Of a stretch of 37,807 nt of DNA, positions 1 through 8,323 are shown one piece after another. The stretch spans positions 1 to 37,807 of the forward strand of contig CAJTPJ010000009.1 of the NCBI GenBank assembly GCA_910578145.1, read 5' to 3'. Position 1 is the first letter of the stretch, and every line of letters begins with the position of its first letter. Both the position numbers and the translations under genes were made by a program. Origin of the DNA: an uncultured Christensenella sp. (GTDB lineage Bacteria; Bacillota; Clostridia; Christensenellales; Borkfalkiaceae). The notes beneath the pieces were generated by a model. The model searched no databases, was not told the origin of the DNA, and saw nothing but the letters and a program-made list of their open reading frames with translations.

Positions 1-7
1 GAAATCA

Positions 8-26
8 AATCCGCGCGGGCGGTTTT
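8..26 (-). terminator. Possible terminator hairpin after the ten-gene operon
   Basis: Just past the stop codon of the AAA ATPase gene the minus strand can fold a short GC stem (CCGC loop CCGC pairing with GCGG), flanked by A and T runs and followed by ATTTGATTTC. The stem is short with a bulge and the U-tract is broken, so this is a weak candidate. It would mark the end of the operon, but the window stops here and a further downstream gene cannot be excluded. Confidence 0.3.
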
Positions 27-36
27 ACGTTTAAGT

Positions 37-1188
37 TTAAAAATTTTCGTATTCTTTTAAAAGTTCGGCGGAAATGCTGGGGCGCAGTTTTTTAAACGCC
101 GTTTCAAACATTTTGCGCGTAAGCGGTATAGGGGTTTTCGACTGTGCCGCCTGAATTTTTTCCAACGCAAGGCGGCAAGCCTCTTCTATTATTCCGCAGA
201 TATCCGCCGCCGAATAGTACGCGGTTTTAACGCTTACCGTGCCTATGGAAAGTTTGGCTTCCCCGTAGCTTTCGGTCATTTCAAGTATTTCTTCGGTGGT
301 GATATCGGCAAGTTCTATGCCCTTTAACTTGCTTTCTATAATAGCGCGTTTTGCGTTTGCGTCGGGCGGGGTTACGTGCACGCGGTGCGAAAACCTTTTA
401 AACCTTAAATACGCAGGGTCTATTACGTCGGGGCGGTTTGTGGCAGCTATCATAATTCGTTTAGAGCCGTTAACGCCAAACCCGTTAATTCTTTGCAAAA
501 GCTCGGTAGTAACGGCGGCTTTATAATCTTTGGTATCCGCAGTACGCCTTGAAAAAATAGATTCGCACTCGTCCACGAACAATATGGCACCGTCGGGGCA
601 GGCGTCCAGCTCGTCGAATATCTGGCGCACGGCTGCTTCCGACTCGCCCACGTAAGATTTGAATATATCGGCGGGGGTAATTACGAAAAGCGGCAATTTA
701 AGCGCGTTTGCAATGGCCTCCGCAAACATAGTTTTACCCGTGCCGGGCGCGCCGTACATAAGCATACCCAGTCCGCCTTCTATCTTGTAATACTTTATAA
801 TATCGGGGTTTTGCGCGATAAAAATAAAACTTTTTACAATTTTTTTAACTTCTTCAAGCCCCTTTACGTCGTCGAAAGTAGTGTCCGGAATTTTACTGTT
901 AATAACCGAGCCGTATTCTGCGGCGCGCGCGCTCAACTTTTTGGAATCGGCGGCGTATTTTTCCACCTTTTCCGCATCGGTATGGCGCGAAGAAAGTTTG
1001 TGCGCAAGTTGGGAAGCGCGCAAATATTCGGTGCGCAGTTTTTGCTTGTCCTCGGCGTTTAAATCGCGCTTGTCCTTTCTGCCGTTTAAAATGCCGCGGA
1101 TTGTTTCTACGGTTGCGGCGTACGATTTTTCAAGCTCTTCCACCGTTTGTCCGTCCGCCGCCACGCCTTTTTTGCCTAAACCAGACAT
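37..1188 (-). CDS. AAA ATPase of Vps4/katanin-like layout (gene 10 of the operon)
   Basis: This is a 383-aa AAA ATPase that should remodel or disassemble protein assemblies using ATP. Residues about 15-95 form a charged helical region with the size and position of a substrate-binding MIT-type domain. The AAA module follows: IPDTTFDDVKGLEE at the entry (100-113), Walker A GAPGTGKT (146-153), pore loop KSYVGES (177-183), Walker B ILFVDE (202-207), sensor 1 AATN (248-251), arginine-finger region RFKRF (262-266), and a C-terminal SAADICGIIEEA helix (326-337). All catalytic elements are intact. The start has AGAGGTGA upstream and lies 10 nt after the preceding gene. The order helical N-domain, linker, single AAA domain matches Vps4, spastin and katanin rather than FtsH (no membrane helix, no protease domain). 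AAA identity is sure; the MIT assignment is inference. Confidence 0.9.
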   Translation of the reverse strand: MSGLGKKGVAADGQTVEELEKSYAATVETIRGILNGRKDKRDLNAEDKQKLRTEYLRASQLAHKLSSRHTDAEKVEKYAADSKKLSARAAEYGSVINSKIPDTTFDDVKGLEEVKKIVKSFIFIAQNPDIIKYYKIEGGLGMLMYGAPGTGKTMFAEAIANALKLPLFVITPADIFKSYVGESEAAVRQIFDELDACPDGAILFVDECESIFSRRTADTKDYKAAVTTELLQRINGFGVNGSKRIMIAATNRPDVIDPAYLRFKRFSHRVHVTPPDANAKRAIIESKLKGIELADITTEEILEMTESYGEAKLSIGTVSVKTAYYSAADICGIIEEACRLALEKIQAAQSKTPIPLTRKMFETAFKKLRPSISAELLKEYENF

Positions 1189-1198
1189 AATTCACCTC

Positions 1199-1945
1199 TT
1201 AAATATCGCTTATATCCACGGTGCCGTCGCCTTTGGGCGCGGGCGATTGGGGAGTTGCGGACGTACCTGCGGGCGCAGGCGGGGTTTCGCCGCGCGTACG
1301 CACGATTTCGTCCACCAAAGATTCCGCGGGCGAGGGTTGCGTTGCCGCCGCGGGGTTATGTTTAAGTTCGAGTTTTTTCTGCTTTTCAGCGTTTTTACGC
1401 ATCATAGTCTGCATCTGTATGCTGGACTTTTTAAGCGAATTTACGATAGCCTGCGCCATTTCCTGATTGCCTACGAGCGTGTCGCAAATCTGTTTCATAC
1501 GCCCCGCGTTATTGCTTATGGCCTTTTGCAGTTTCTTTTTTCTTGCTCTGCGCGCAAAGAAGCCGTGCTTGACCGAAAGCGTGCTTTCTATCTGGAACTC
1601 GTTAGTCAAAAGAATATCGTCCATACAGCCGATAGCCTCGGTTATACAGCCCATTGCCGTGCCCACGTCGTTGGTAAGATTTATGGCGTCCTCCATCTGC
1701 AACGCAACGTCCAAAAACGTTATCATAATTTGCGAGCGGTAGTCGTCTTTGCCGTACTTAATTATAAACTCCGCGGCGCGGTTTGCAAGTTTGTCCTTTT
1801 TATTTTTAAAATGGGTTTTAGAGGCTTCTATAGCCTTTTCGCGTCGTTTTTCTTCCTGACGGCGGCGAACTTCGCCTAATTTGGCGTTTATCGCCTCTTC
1901 CTCAGCGTCGATTGGGTCAAGCTGTTTTTGTTGGGTTTTAGCCAT
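1199..1945 (-). CDS. Small basic helical protein, likely partner of the AAA ATPase (gene 9)
   Basis: A 248-aa protein I cannot place in a named family. Residues 13-60 are a strongly charged, Arg/Lys/Glu-rich helix. Residues 66-118 and 130-190 are further long helices, the last basic (ARRARKKK at 131-138). Residues 197-242 are a Pro/Ala/Ser-rich flexible linker, and the chain ends in the acidic, hydrophobic tip VDISDI. There is no signal peptide or membrane helix. A basic helical core, flexible linker and short C-terminal tip is the layout of ESCRT-III/Snf7 proteins, whose tail is read by the MIT domain of Vps4; the neighbouring gene encodes a Vps4-like ATPase. Residues 151-160 carry a K-x-ICDTL-xx-N motif shared with the coiled-coil protein at 8324-9805. 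The ribosome site AAGGAGAA supports the start. The ESCRT-III comparison is structural inference, not a recognised match. Confidence 0.8.
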   Translation of the reverse strand: MAKTQQKQLDPIDAEEEAINAKLGEVRRRQEEKRREKAIEASKTHFKNKKDKLANRAAEFIIKYGKDDYRSQIMITFLDVALQMEDAINLTNDVGTAMGCITEAIGCMDDILLTNEFQIESTLSVKHGFFARRARKKKLQKAISNNAGRMKQICDTLVGNQEMAQAIVNSLKKSSIQMQTMMRKNAEKQKKLELKHNPAAATQPSPAESLVDEIVRTRGETPPAPAGTSATPQSPAPKGDGTVDISDI

Positions 1946-1956
1946 ATATATTCTCC

Positions 1957-4900
1957 TTAAACGTTTTTAATTTTTTCAACGAAGCGTTTTAACGCCTCTT
2001 TTTCGGGTTTGGAATTATCAAGCCACTCGTGGATAAATACGCGGTGTAACTTCCAGCCGCGCCCGCAAAGCGAGCGCACGTATTTTATATTATAGTCGAT
2101 ATAGTCGTACTTTTTAAGAACGGGTATTTCGCACCAAATTCCCGCAAGCGCGTGCGATAAATCTTTGGAAAGCACGGCTATGGGTATGCGCACCGAACCG
2201 TCCGTTACGCCGTAATTTATAATTACGCGACTGCGGTCAACCCCGCACGAAACTATAAAATCGGCAACGTTTGAAATAAAGTTTGCGCCGCTTTCCGGCA
2301 ACGTGGAAACGAATTGCGTTTTGCCGCCCGCCGCAAATTTTTCAACCAGCGACAAATAATCGCCTATAAACGCAATGCGGGGGTTTTGGGAAATTTGCGT
2401 AGCCGTAAGCGAGTGGATAACCGTAATTTCGCTTTGCGCGCGGGTTACCGCAACGTTGAAAATGTTTTTGCCAAGCGCGTCGCGGTTAAGTTCGCCAAAC
2501 GTCAAACGCACGTCGCCGCTTTTATCCCTGCCGTAAGTAAGCGACAAAATCAAATGGTCGGTTTCCTGCCCCTGAACGCTTTCAATAGTTCTGAAAAATA
2601 TAAGTTTTTCAGGCAAATCGTCATAATTTTCAAACGCACGTTGAATTTTTTTATCAAGTTCCGCGGGGATTTGCGCCTTAATTTCATTTAACTGCGCCTC
2701 GCCGAACGCAACCACGCCCACCGCTTTTTTCAGTTTGCCCGTAGTCTCGTCGTAGTGTTTGTCAAAGTGCGCACAAAGTTTTTCTATTACCTTTTTCGCT
2801 TCTACAACGTTAACGCCGCCGTCGCAACAGCCTTCGGGCGTATATACGTCTTCAAAGCCCAGCCCGTCGCCAAACGGTACCGCCGCGGGAAACGTGCGCA
2901 TATAGGGGTAAAACTCGCGTTGGGAAAACGCTATAAGCGATTCGGTTTTACTGCGGTAATGGCACGCAAGCTCGCACGAAGCGAAGGCGCGGTTGTGCAA
3001 TGCAAGGCTAAGCGCGGAAATATCGGTATCGATAGACAGCTCGCTGTCGACGTCGTCAATACGCCGTTTGTTTTTAACTTTAAAATGCGTTAACGGCGGC
3101 ATTTGATATTCGTCGCCCACCAACACGCACTGTTTCGAGCGCACGAGCACGGGCAAAAGATTTACGGGCTCTAATTGGCTTGCCTCGTCCACTATTACTA
3201 TATCGAAAGAAGAATATTCTTCGGGGCGCATAAGCACGCTTGCCGTAGACGGCGACATTATGAAACAGCGTTTTAGTTTAAGTATTGCGTCCGCGTGCGT
3301 TTTGAAAAGGTAACGCAGCGATTTTTTTGCGCCGCGGTCTGCGTTTACAAACGCAAAATCGCCGTCGTTAGGGTCTATGCGCGACATACATAAATTTTCT
3401 ATTATATCCGCGTTATATTTTAAAATTTCGCTTTCGGCTTTTTCAAACGCTTCGTACGCAAGTTCAACGTTTTTACCCAGCCCGTTGCGGCGTTTACCCA
3501 TTTTATCTAGCGCATATTCAAGGGTCAATTTGTAAAAAGAGTGTTCAAACAACTCTGCTATGCGGTTTGCCGAAACGTTTATTTCACCGCTTTCCACGCT
3601 TGCGAAAAAGGGTTTTAAATTAAGCGCGTTACCGCCGCAAACTATTTCGTGATAGCTAATTGCAGCGTTTAAAACAGCCCTGTCGTCAGCAGTAGCGGCA
3701 AACGTTTTAAGTTGCGCCGCCGTAAGCTCCCACGGGTTTACCGTGTAGAGGGTTGAAAAATATTTTTTACCGAAATTAAACAAACCGACGGCAATTTTAG
3801 ATATTTTTTGTGCAAATTCCGTGCCCGCCGCACGCACCCCATCAAGAAAATCCACTACACATTCCGCCCGACCGCCAAACACCTTAAGCGCGCCCGCGCG
3901 AAGTACCGCCACGATAGATTTTGCGGTAGACAAAGTATCCCTTTCCCCTACGCCGCACCCTTTGCAAAGTTCTGCAACGCGCTTTTCAAGCCGCTTTTTA
4001 AGCACGTATGCGCGGCGGGTTGCAATAAGTTCGCCAAGCGTAAATTCCTTGGGACAAGTGCAATAGTTGCGGCATATGTTAAGGGCGTTAGCCGCCGCAA
4101 CGGCGCAATTTACATAACTTTGGTAATTTTCCGCGTTACGTTTTTTTGCAATTAAGTAAACACATTCAAGTTCCCGTTTATCCAGCTTCCTTGCAAACAG
4201 TTTACAAATTAAGTTTTCTAACGCGGCAATTTCTCCGCCGCAGTTAAAATATTCGTTTAACCGTGAAATTGCCCCCGCAATATCATTGAACGACGGGTTA
4301 TTGCGCGAAGAATACCCACACGCCGACTTATATAATTTCTTAGTTTTTAAATCAAAAAAGCCGATAGGTTTCCCGCCGAAGTACTTTGAAAAACTTTGGT
4401 AAGATTTAACCGCCTCGCCGTAATTTTCGGGTTTTAACTTATCTAAAACGTTAAGGCAATCCAGCTCGCTTTCTACCCGCTTTCGTTCAAGCGCAGATAT
4501 TTTATCTACCGCCTCTTTAAGTTTAGGGTAAACGCCCGAAATATCCGCGTCAACCAAAAACCCGCCGTTTTCAACCAATAAGTTTATTTGTTTATCGGTT
4601 AATTCCAAATCAGCGTTGCATTTTTCAAGTTCTTCAAACGCGTAGCCGCCGTCCTCGGAAAACGCAAAGCCCGCAACGGCTTGCTTTTCCGCCTCCACGC
4701 AATCTTTTACCAGCTTATCTAATTTTTTGTAATCCTCGTCTTTAAGCGCGTTAAGCGCCGCAAGCATTTCCTCGCGGTTAAACTCGTTTTCGCCCGAAAG
4801 CAAATACAAATCGCCCAAGGTTATTTCGCCCGCATCAACCTGCGAAATTTGCGAAAGCTCGTCTAATAACCCGTTTACACCCGCACGTATGCTTGAATTA

Positions 4901-6402
4901 AGCGCAAACGCGCCCTCGGCGTCCTTTAAATTTTCCGCGCCGAACCAAGGGCAATTATAAACCGAATCCTCGGATTTCGCCATAATTTCGTAATATTTAG
5001 CCGCGGTATCCACCTTAGTTAAAAGCTCGCCGTAGCCGCTTGCACCTATCTTAGCCGCATCCTCCGGCAAAGCAAAATCAACCGCGGGCAAATCGCTTTT
5101 AAAATACGTATCCACAGCGTCGTAATATCCGCTTTGGAAAACTTGCTTAAAATACCCGTCTATATCCAAAACCGCTTCCGCCTGCGCTTTAACCGCACGC
5201 TCGAAACCGTTTGCAACCGACGGTGCGAAATGATATTCGCTACGTTCCTTTAAAAGTTTTTTAAATTCCCTTTTTATTTCGGAAGGGTTTAAAGAAGCCG
5301 CCCTCTGCTCGGTTTCGCAATCTAAAAGCATTACGAACTTTCTCAAATTTTCGGGCAGTTTCGCGTGCACCTCCGATAGCGCGGAAAGTTTTTTAGAAGC
5401 AAACAGCACCCGCTTTCCGCGCGCAAGCAACGCGCCTATTACGTTTGCTATAGTAAGCGTTTTACCCGTGCCCGGCGGACCTTTTACTATAAGCGATTCG
5501 CCGCGCAAAATCCTGCGGGTAATATCTTCCTGCACGCTGTCTTTTTGCAAAATGAAACGCGGTTCGCCAGCCTCGCCATCAACGGGCGGCAAAGGTAATT
5601 GCTCCCCGAATATGCGGCGTATAAGCGGGTGTTTTTCTATATTTTCGCGGTTGCGCTTAACGTCGTAATACATACAAATATCGCCGTGGTTGTACTGCGC
5701 TATTATAACCGCGTTTTTATCAAACGAAAATTGCGAATTGCCGCCGCACTTTTCCGCGTGGGCGCAAACGCTTTCAAAATAATTTAAATCAAGTTTTTCT
5801 AAATCTAACGGTTCGTCTAAATCCGCGCCGCCTATTTTTGGAAATTGGCTGTAAACGAATTCGGGAAGTTCCCTTTTCATCTTTTCCGCAAGGCACGGGT
5901 TAAAGTACGCTTCGTCGTCCACAAACTCAATTTCCACGGGACTTGTAGCCGTGCCGCGGATTAGTTTTACGGGGAATATTAAAAGCGGGGAAACGATTTT
6001 TCTAATTTCGCCGGAAACCACCGTTTCCCAATTAAGCGCGCCAAGCCCTAAAAAAAGCGGATTATTACCCTTTAAATTAATAACGTCGTACGCTTCGGAA
6101 ATAAATTTGTCAAGCGCACGCGCGTCGCTTTCACCCGACAAATCACGCCACAACCATTTTTTTGCAGGAGAATCAGCGGATGTACGTACCAGCGCGCTAT
6201 CCTTTAAAACGGTGCGGTTGCCTATTTTGCCCGTGCCGTTTTTAATTGCGGCAAGCATTTCCGCGCACGACGAACCTTCCTCGGCGAAAAGCCTGTAACT
6301 TTTTATATTTTCGCCCTCTGCGCCCGCGTTTACTAGCCTGTTTGCGCGCACGTCGTCAAGGTGCAAAAGCTCGTTAATAAAAAGGTCGAGATAAACAGCC
6401 AT
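1957..6402 (-). CDS. DUF4011-type superfamily 1 helicase with C-terminal REase-like region (gene 8)
   Basis: A 1481-aa ATP-dependent helicase or translocase of the Upf1/DNA2-like SF1 group (COG1112 type). The N-terminus, about 105-180, matches the DUF4011 pattern: NPLFLGLGALNWE, then SPLLIFPVKLIRG, then an N-P-x-L element. Walker A GPPGTGKT lies near 305-311, Walker B as VDEASQLEP near 1072, followed by VLVGDEYQMPP (motif III). ESVQGQETD and VAVTRA near 1320 are motifs V-VI. A long helical insertion (about 450-1000) separates the first two motifs. Residues about 1370-1481 resemble the small endonuclease-like domain that often ends these helicases (RGWKLHRVFIHEW echoes GWxxxRxWSxxW), but I see no clear D/ExK catalytic set, so it may be inactive. 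The start lies 8 nt after the metallopeptidase gene, with AGGGG 5 nt upstream. Helicases of this type recur in anti-phage loci such as Mokosh. Confidence 0.9.
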   Translation of the reverse strand: MAVYLDLFINELLHLDDVRANRLVNAGAEGENIKSYRLFAEEGSSCAEMLAAIKNGTGKIGNRTVLKDSALVRTSADSPAKKWLWRDLSGESDARALDKFISEAYDVINLKGNNPLFLGLGALNWETVVSGEIRKIVSPLLIFPVKLIRGTATSPVEIEFVDDEAYFNPCLAEKMKRELPEFVYSQFPKIGGADLDEPLDLEKLDLNYFESVCAHAEKCGGNSQFSFDKNAVIIAQYNHGDICMYYDVKRNRENIEKHPLIRRIFGEQLPLPPVDGEAGEPRFILQKDSVQEDITRRILRGESLIVKGPPGTGKTLTIANVIGALLARGKRVLFASKKLSALSEVHAKLPENLRKFVMLLDCETEQRAASLNPSEIKREFKKLLKERSEYHFAPSVANGFERAVKAQAEAVLDIDGYFKQVFQSGYYDAVDTYFKSDLPAVDFALPEDAAKIGASGYGELLTKVDTAAKYYEIMAKSEDSVYNCPWFGAENLKDAEGAFALNSSIRAGVNGLLDELSQISQVDAGEITLGDLYLLSGENEFNREEMLAALNALKDEDYKKLDKLVKDCVEAEKQAVAGFAFSEDGGYAFEELEKCNADLELTDKQINLLVENGGFLVDADISGVYPKLKEAVDKISALERKRVESELDCLNVLDKLKPENYGEAVKSYQSFSKYFGGKPIGFFDLKTKKLYKSACGYSSRNNPSFNDIAGAISRLNEYFNCGGEIAALENLICKLFARKLDKRELECVYLIAKKRNAENYQSYVNCAVAAANALNICRNYCTCPKEFTLGELIATRRAYVLKKRLEKRVAELCKGCGVGERDTLSTAKSIVAVLRAGALKVFGGRAECVVDFLDGVRAAGTEFAQKISKIAVGLFNFGKKYFSTLYTVNPWELTAAQLKTFAATADDRAVLNAAISYHEIVCGGNALNLKPFFASVESGEINVSANRIAELFEHSFYKLTLEYALDKMGKRRNGLGKNVELAYEAFEKAESEILKYNADIIENLCMSRIDPNDGDFAFVNADRGAKKSLRYLFKTHADAILKLKRCFIMSPSTASVLMRPEEYSSFDIVIVDEASQLEPVNLLPVLVRSKQCVLVGDEYQMPPLTHFKVKNKRRIDDVDSELSIDTDISALSLALHNRAFASCELACHYRSKTESLIAFSQREFYPYMRTFPAAVPFGDGLGFEDVYTPEGCCDGGVNVVEAKKVIEKLCAHFDKHYDETTGKLKKAVGVVAFGEAQLNEIKAQIPAELDKKIQRAFENYDDLPEKLIFFRTIESVQGQETDHLILSLTYGRDKSGDVRLTFGELNRDALGKNIFNVAVTRAQSEITVIHSLTATQISQNPRIAFIGDYLSLVEKFAAGGKTQFVSTLPESGANFISNVADFIVSCGVDRSRVIINYGVTDGSVRIPIAVLSKDLSHALAGIWCEIPVLKKYDYIDYNIKYVRSLCGRGWKLHRVFIHEWLDNSKPEKEALKRFVEKIKNV

Positions 6403-6410
6403 TTAAACCC

Positions 6411-8321
6411 CTATACAAACTCTATAGTATTCCACGCCGCGTTTCGGGCGGCGTCGCAATCAATTTCAAAAGCCTTTGCGTCGGCTTCGATTATATGTAC
6501 TTTATACAAATCAGAGTTAACGTTTCCGTCGTAAATATTGTTTGTAAACGCCCAGCGTTCCACCCTGCCGCGGGTTATCCCGAAATTATCGTAATACCAC
6601 TGCGACCAGCCGCCTTTGCGCAATTTTGCCTGCATTGCGTGAAAACTTTCGTGTAAAATACAGCCTATAGTCCATTGCCAATCGTTTTTTACCACGCCGT
6701 ACTTATATAAAATCCGCTTGCCGCCGTCGCAACAAAGTCCGCCGGCGCCGGGGTTGTCAAGCCTATCTAATAACTCTACTTCGGGCACGGTTTCAACGCG
6801 CATCAATTTAAAAACCAATCTTGTTGCAACGGTAAGACGTTCAAGCATTTCTTCCCGCCCTATGCGTTCCCAATCCGACTTATCACCGCCGGCAAGCGTG
6901 CAATAGCGCGCAATCATTCCGCACTTGGCAAACGCGTTATGCCCGCTTTCAATTATCCGCCTTACGTTTTCTTGGTCGATATCCCGCACGCCGTCGTAAT
7001 CGAACCCGTCGGTATTCTCCGCAACCGCCGTACCGCCGCACGAAAAATCGCCCCAGCCCGAATCGATAAAAAGATACGACGATTTTAACCCCGAAAGATA
7101 TTTTTCGGCCGCGGAAACCCGCTCGGCGGAAATTTTGCGCCCCGCCTTTTTCCAATCCGCTCCTGCAATAAATTGTGAAACAACTTTGTTAAGCCCTATA
7201 AAACCCATAAACGGCATAGCCTTTATTTCGCCGTATTCAGCCGCGCCGCTTATAATTCCCTTTACCTCTAACTCGGCGCAAACATCCGAAAACGAGGGCA
7301 TAGTTATAAAATTAGCGCTTATATCCACCGCGCTCATATCCTCGCGCCCGTCGGCAATTTTAAGGCAAGCGTCGTACTCCGCGCCGTCGCCGTTTTCATC
7401 GTGAATAAAAATTTTAAGCCCGCGTTTGCCCGCAAGCATCGCAGATTTATATAACGCGGTTTTTTTGACGGACGCAAGTTTTTCTGCGTGGAACACGATA
7501 AGCGCGCCCGCCCTTTTTACGGCAACCGAAAAAATGTCATCTATATCCTCTTCGGTCTGCGCGCCCAACTCCAAAGCGTCAAGCACGAAAACGGTTTCTT
7601 CTCCCGAAGCGCGCACCGCGTATAAAATGCCTTCTTCCGCAAACGGCGTGCACATTATAACGGTGTTTGCCTTGCCGCCTTCGTCGTATTCCGGTAAGGG
7701 ATAATACTCGTAAAGGCGGTACGTTTCAGGCACGGGCTTTAAATTGTGCCCCGCTCTTTTTTCAAGTTCTGCAAAAGCCGCCTTTTCCGTACGCTCGATA
7801 GCTCCGTCAACACGGTCGCAAAGCACCCGCTTTACGTCGGCAAAGGCCACTCCGTCGCCGAAAGGCTGACGTATTTCCGCGTTTTCCACTTCCGTTTTCA
7901 ACCGTTCAAGCGAGTTTAAAACGCTTTTGTAAGTTGCTGAAGAATACGCGCCGTCCACCGCCCGCGCATATGAAGAAAGTTTCGTTGAAACGCTTGCGAA
8001 ATATTCCAGCACGGATTTTATGCCGTTTAATACCGCACAGGTTTTTTTATAGCCTTTTGAAGCCGCGCCCGCCATATTTTCGGATATAAAAACCGAAAGT
8101 TCGCCCGAAATATTTTCGTCGAAATCCCTAAAATACTCGGTAAGCCTCATCTTAACGTACAGTCTGCAATACAGCGCTTCCGCATTTTCCGTGTTTTGCG
8201 CGTTAAGCTCGCCGCAGTCAAGCAACTTGTCAAGCTGTGAAAGCGCGCGTCTAAGCTCGGAAACCAAAACTCCGTTGCAGTATACGGTATTAATCTGCGT
8301 TAAATCCTGCGTGTAACTCAT
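6411..8321 (-). CDS. Protein with C-terminal HExxH zinc metallopeptidase domain (gene 7)
   Basis: A 636-aa soluble protein. Residues 1-200 are predominantly helical. The middle (about 205-400) looks like an alpha/beta domain I do not recognise, with strands such as GALIVFHAEKL and GLKIFIHDENG. The C-terminal part holds HESFH at 557-561, matching the HExxH zinc site, and EADAKAFE starting at E612, 51 residues later, matching the third-ligand helix (ExxAxxF) of gluzincin and ImmA/IrrE-like peptidases. Together these predict an active zinc protease; the substrate is unknown and could be a neighbour or a host/phage factor. The gene starts 2 nt after the coiled-coil gene with no clear ribosome site, so it probably depends on translational coupling. 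Gene call is firm, peptidase call good, the rest unassigned. Confidence 0.85.
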   Translation of the reverse strand: MSYTQDLTQINTVYCNGVLVSELRRALSQLDKLLDCGELNAQNTENAEALYCRLYVKMRLTEYFRDFDENISGELSVFISENMAGAASKGYKKTCAVLNGIKSVLEYFASVSTKLSSYARAVDGAYSSATYKSVLNSLERLKTEVENAEIRQPFGDGVAFADVKRVLCDRVDGAIERTEKAAFAELEKRAGHNLKPVPETYRLYEYYPLPEYDEGGKANTVIMCTPFAEEGILYAVRASGEETVFVLDALELGAQTEEDIDDIFSVAVKRAGALIVFHAEKLASVKKTALYKSAMLAGKRGLKIFIHDENGDGAEYDACLKIADGREDMSAVDISANFITMPSFSDVCAELEVKGIISGAAEYGEIKAMPFMGFIGLNKVVSQFIAGADWKKAGRKISAERVSAAEKYLSGLKSSYLFIDSGWGDFSCGGTAVAENTDGFDYDGVRDIDQENVRRIIESGHNAFAKCGMIARYCTLAGGDKSDWERIGREEMLERLTVATRLVFKLMRVETVPEVELLDRLDNPGAGGLCCDGGKRILYKYGVVKNDWQWTIGCILHESFHAMQAKLRKGGWSQWYYDNFGITRGRVERWAFTNNIYDGNVNSDLYKVHIIEADAKAFEIDCDAARNAAWNTIEFV

Positions 8322-8323
8322 TT

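Noticed and set aside
37..1188. FtsH-type protease or proteasomal ATPase
   Set aside because: No membrane helix, no HExxH protease domain and no OB/coiled-coil N-domain of the proteasomal type; the chain ends directly after the AAA lid.
881..1879. A 332-codon open frame on the plus strand across the AAA and helical-protein genes
   Set aside because: It crosses two well-supported minus-strand genes and their junction, encodes a low-complexity Phe/Arg/Cys-rich peptide without motifs, and has no ribosome site; it is a frame shadow. The same applies to plus-strand frames at 15436-16396, 26669-27385 and 27443-28213.
1199..1945. Direct assignment as PspA/Vipp1
   Set aside because: General layout is similar, but I see no characteristic PspA sequence blocks and the linker plus C-terminal tip differ; kept as an ESCRT-III-like hypothesis only.
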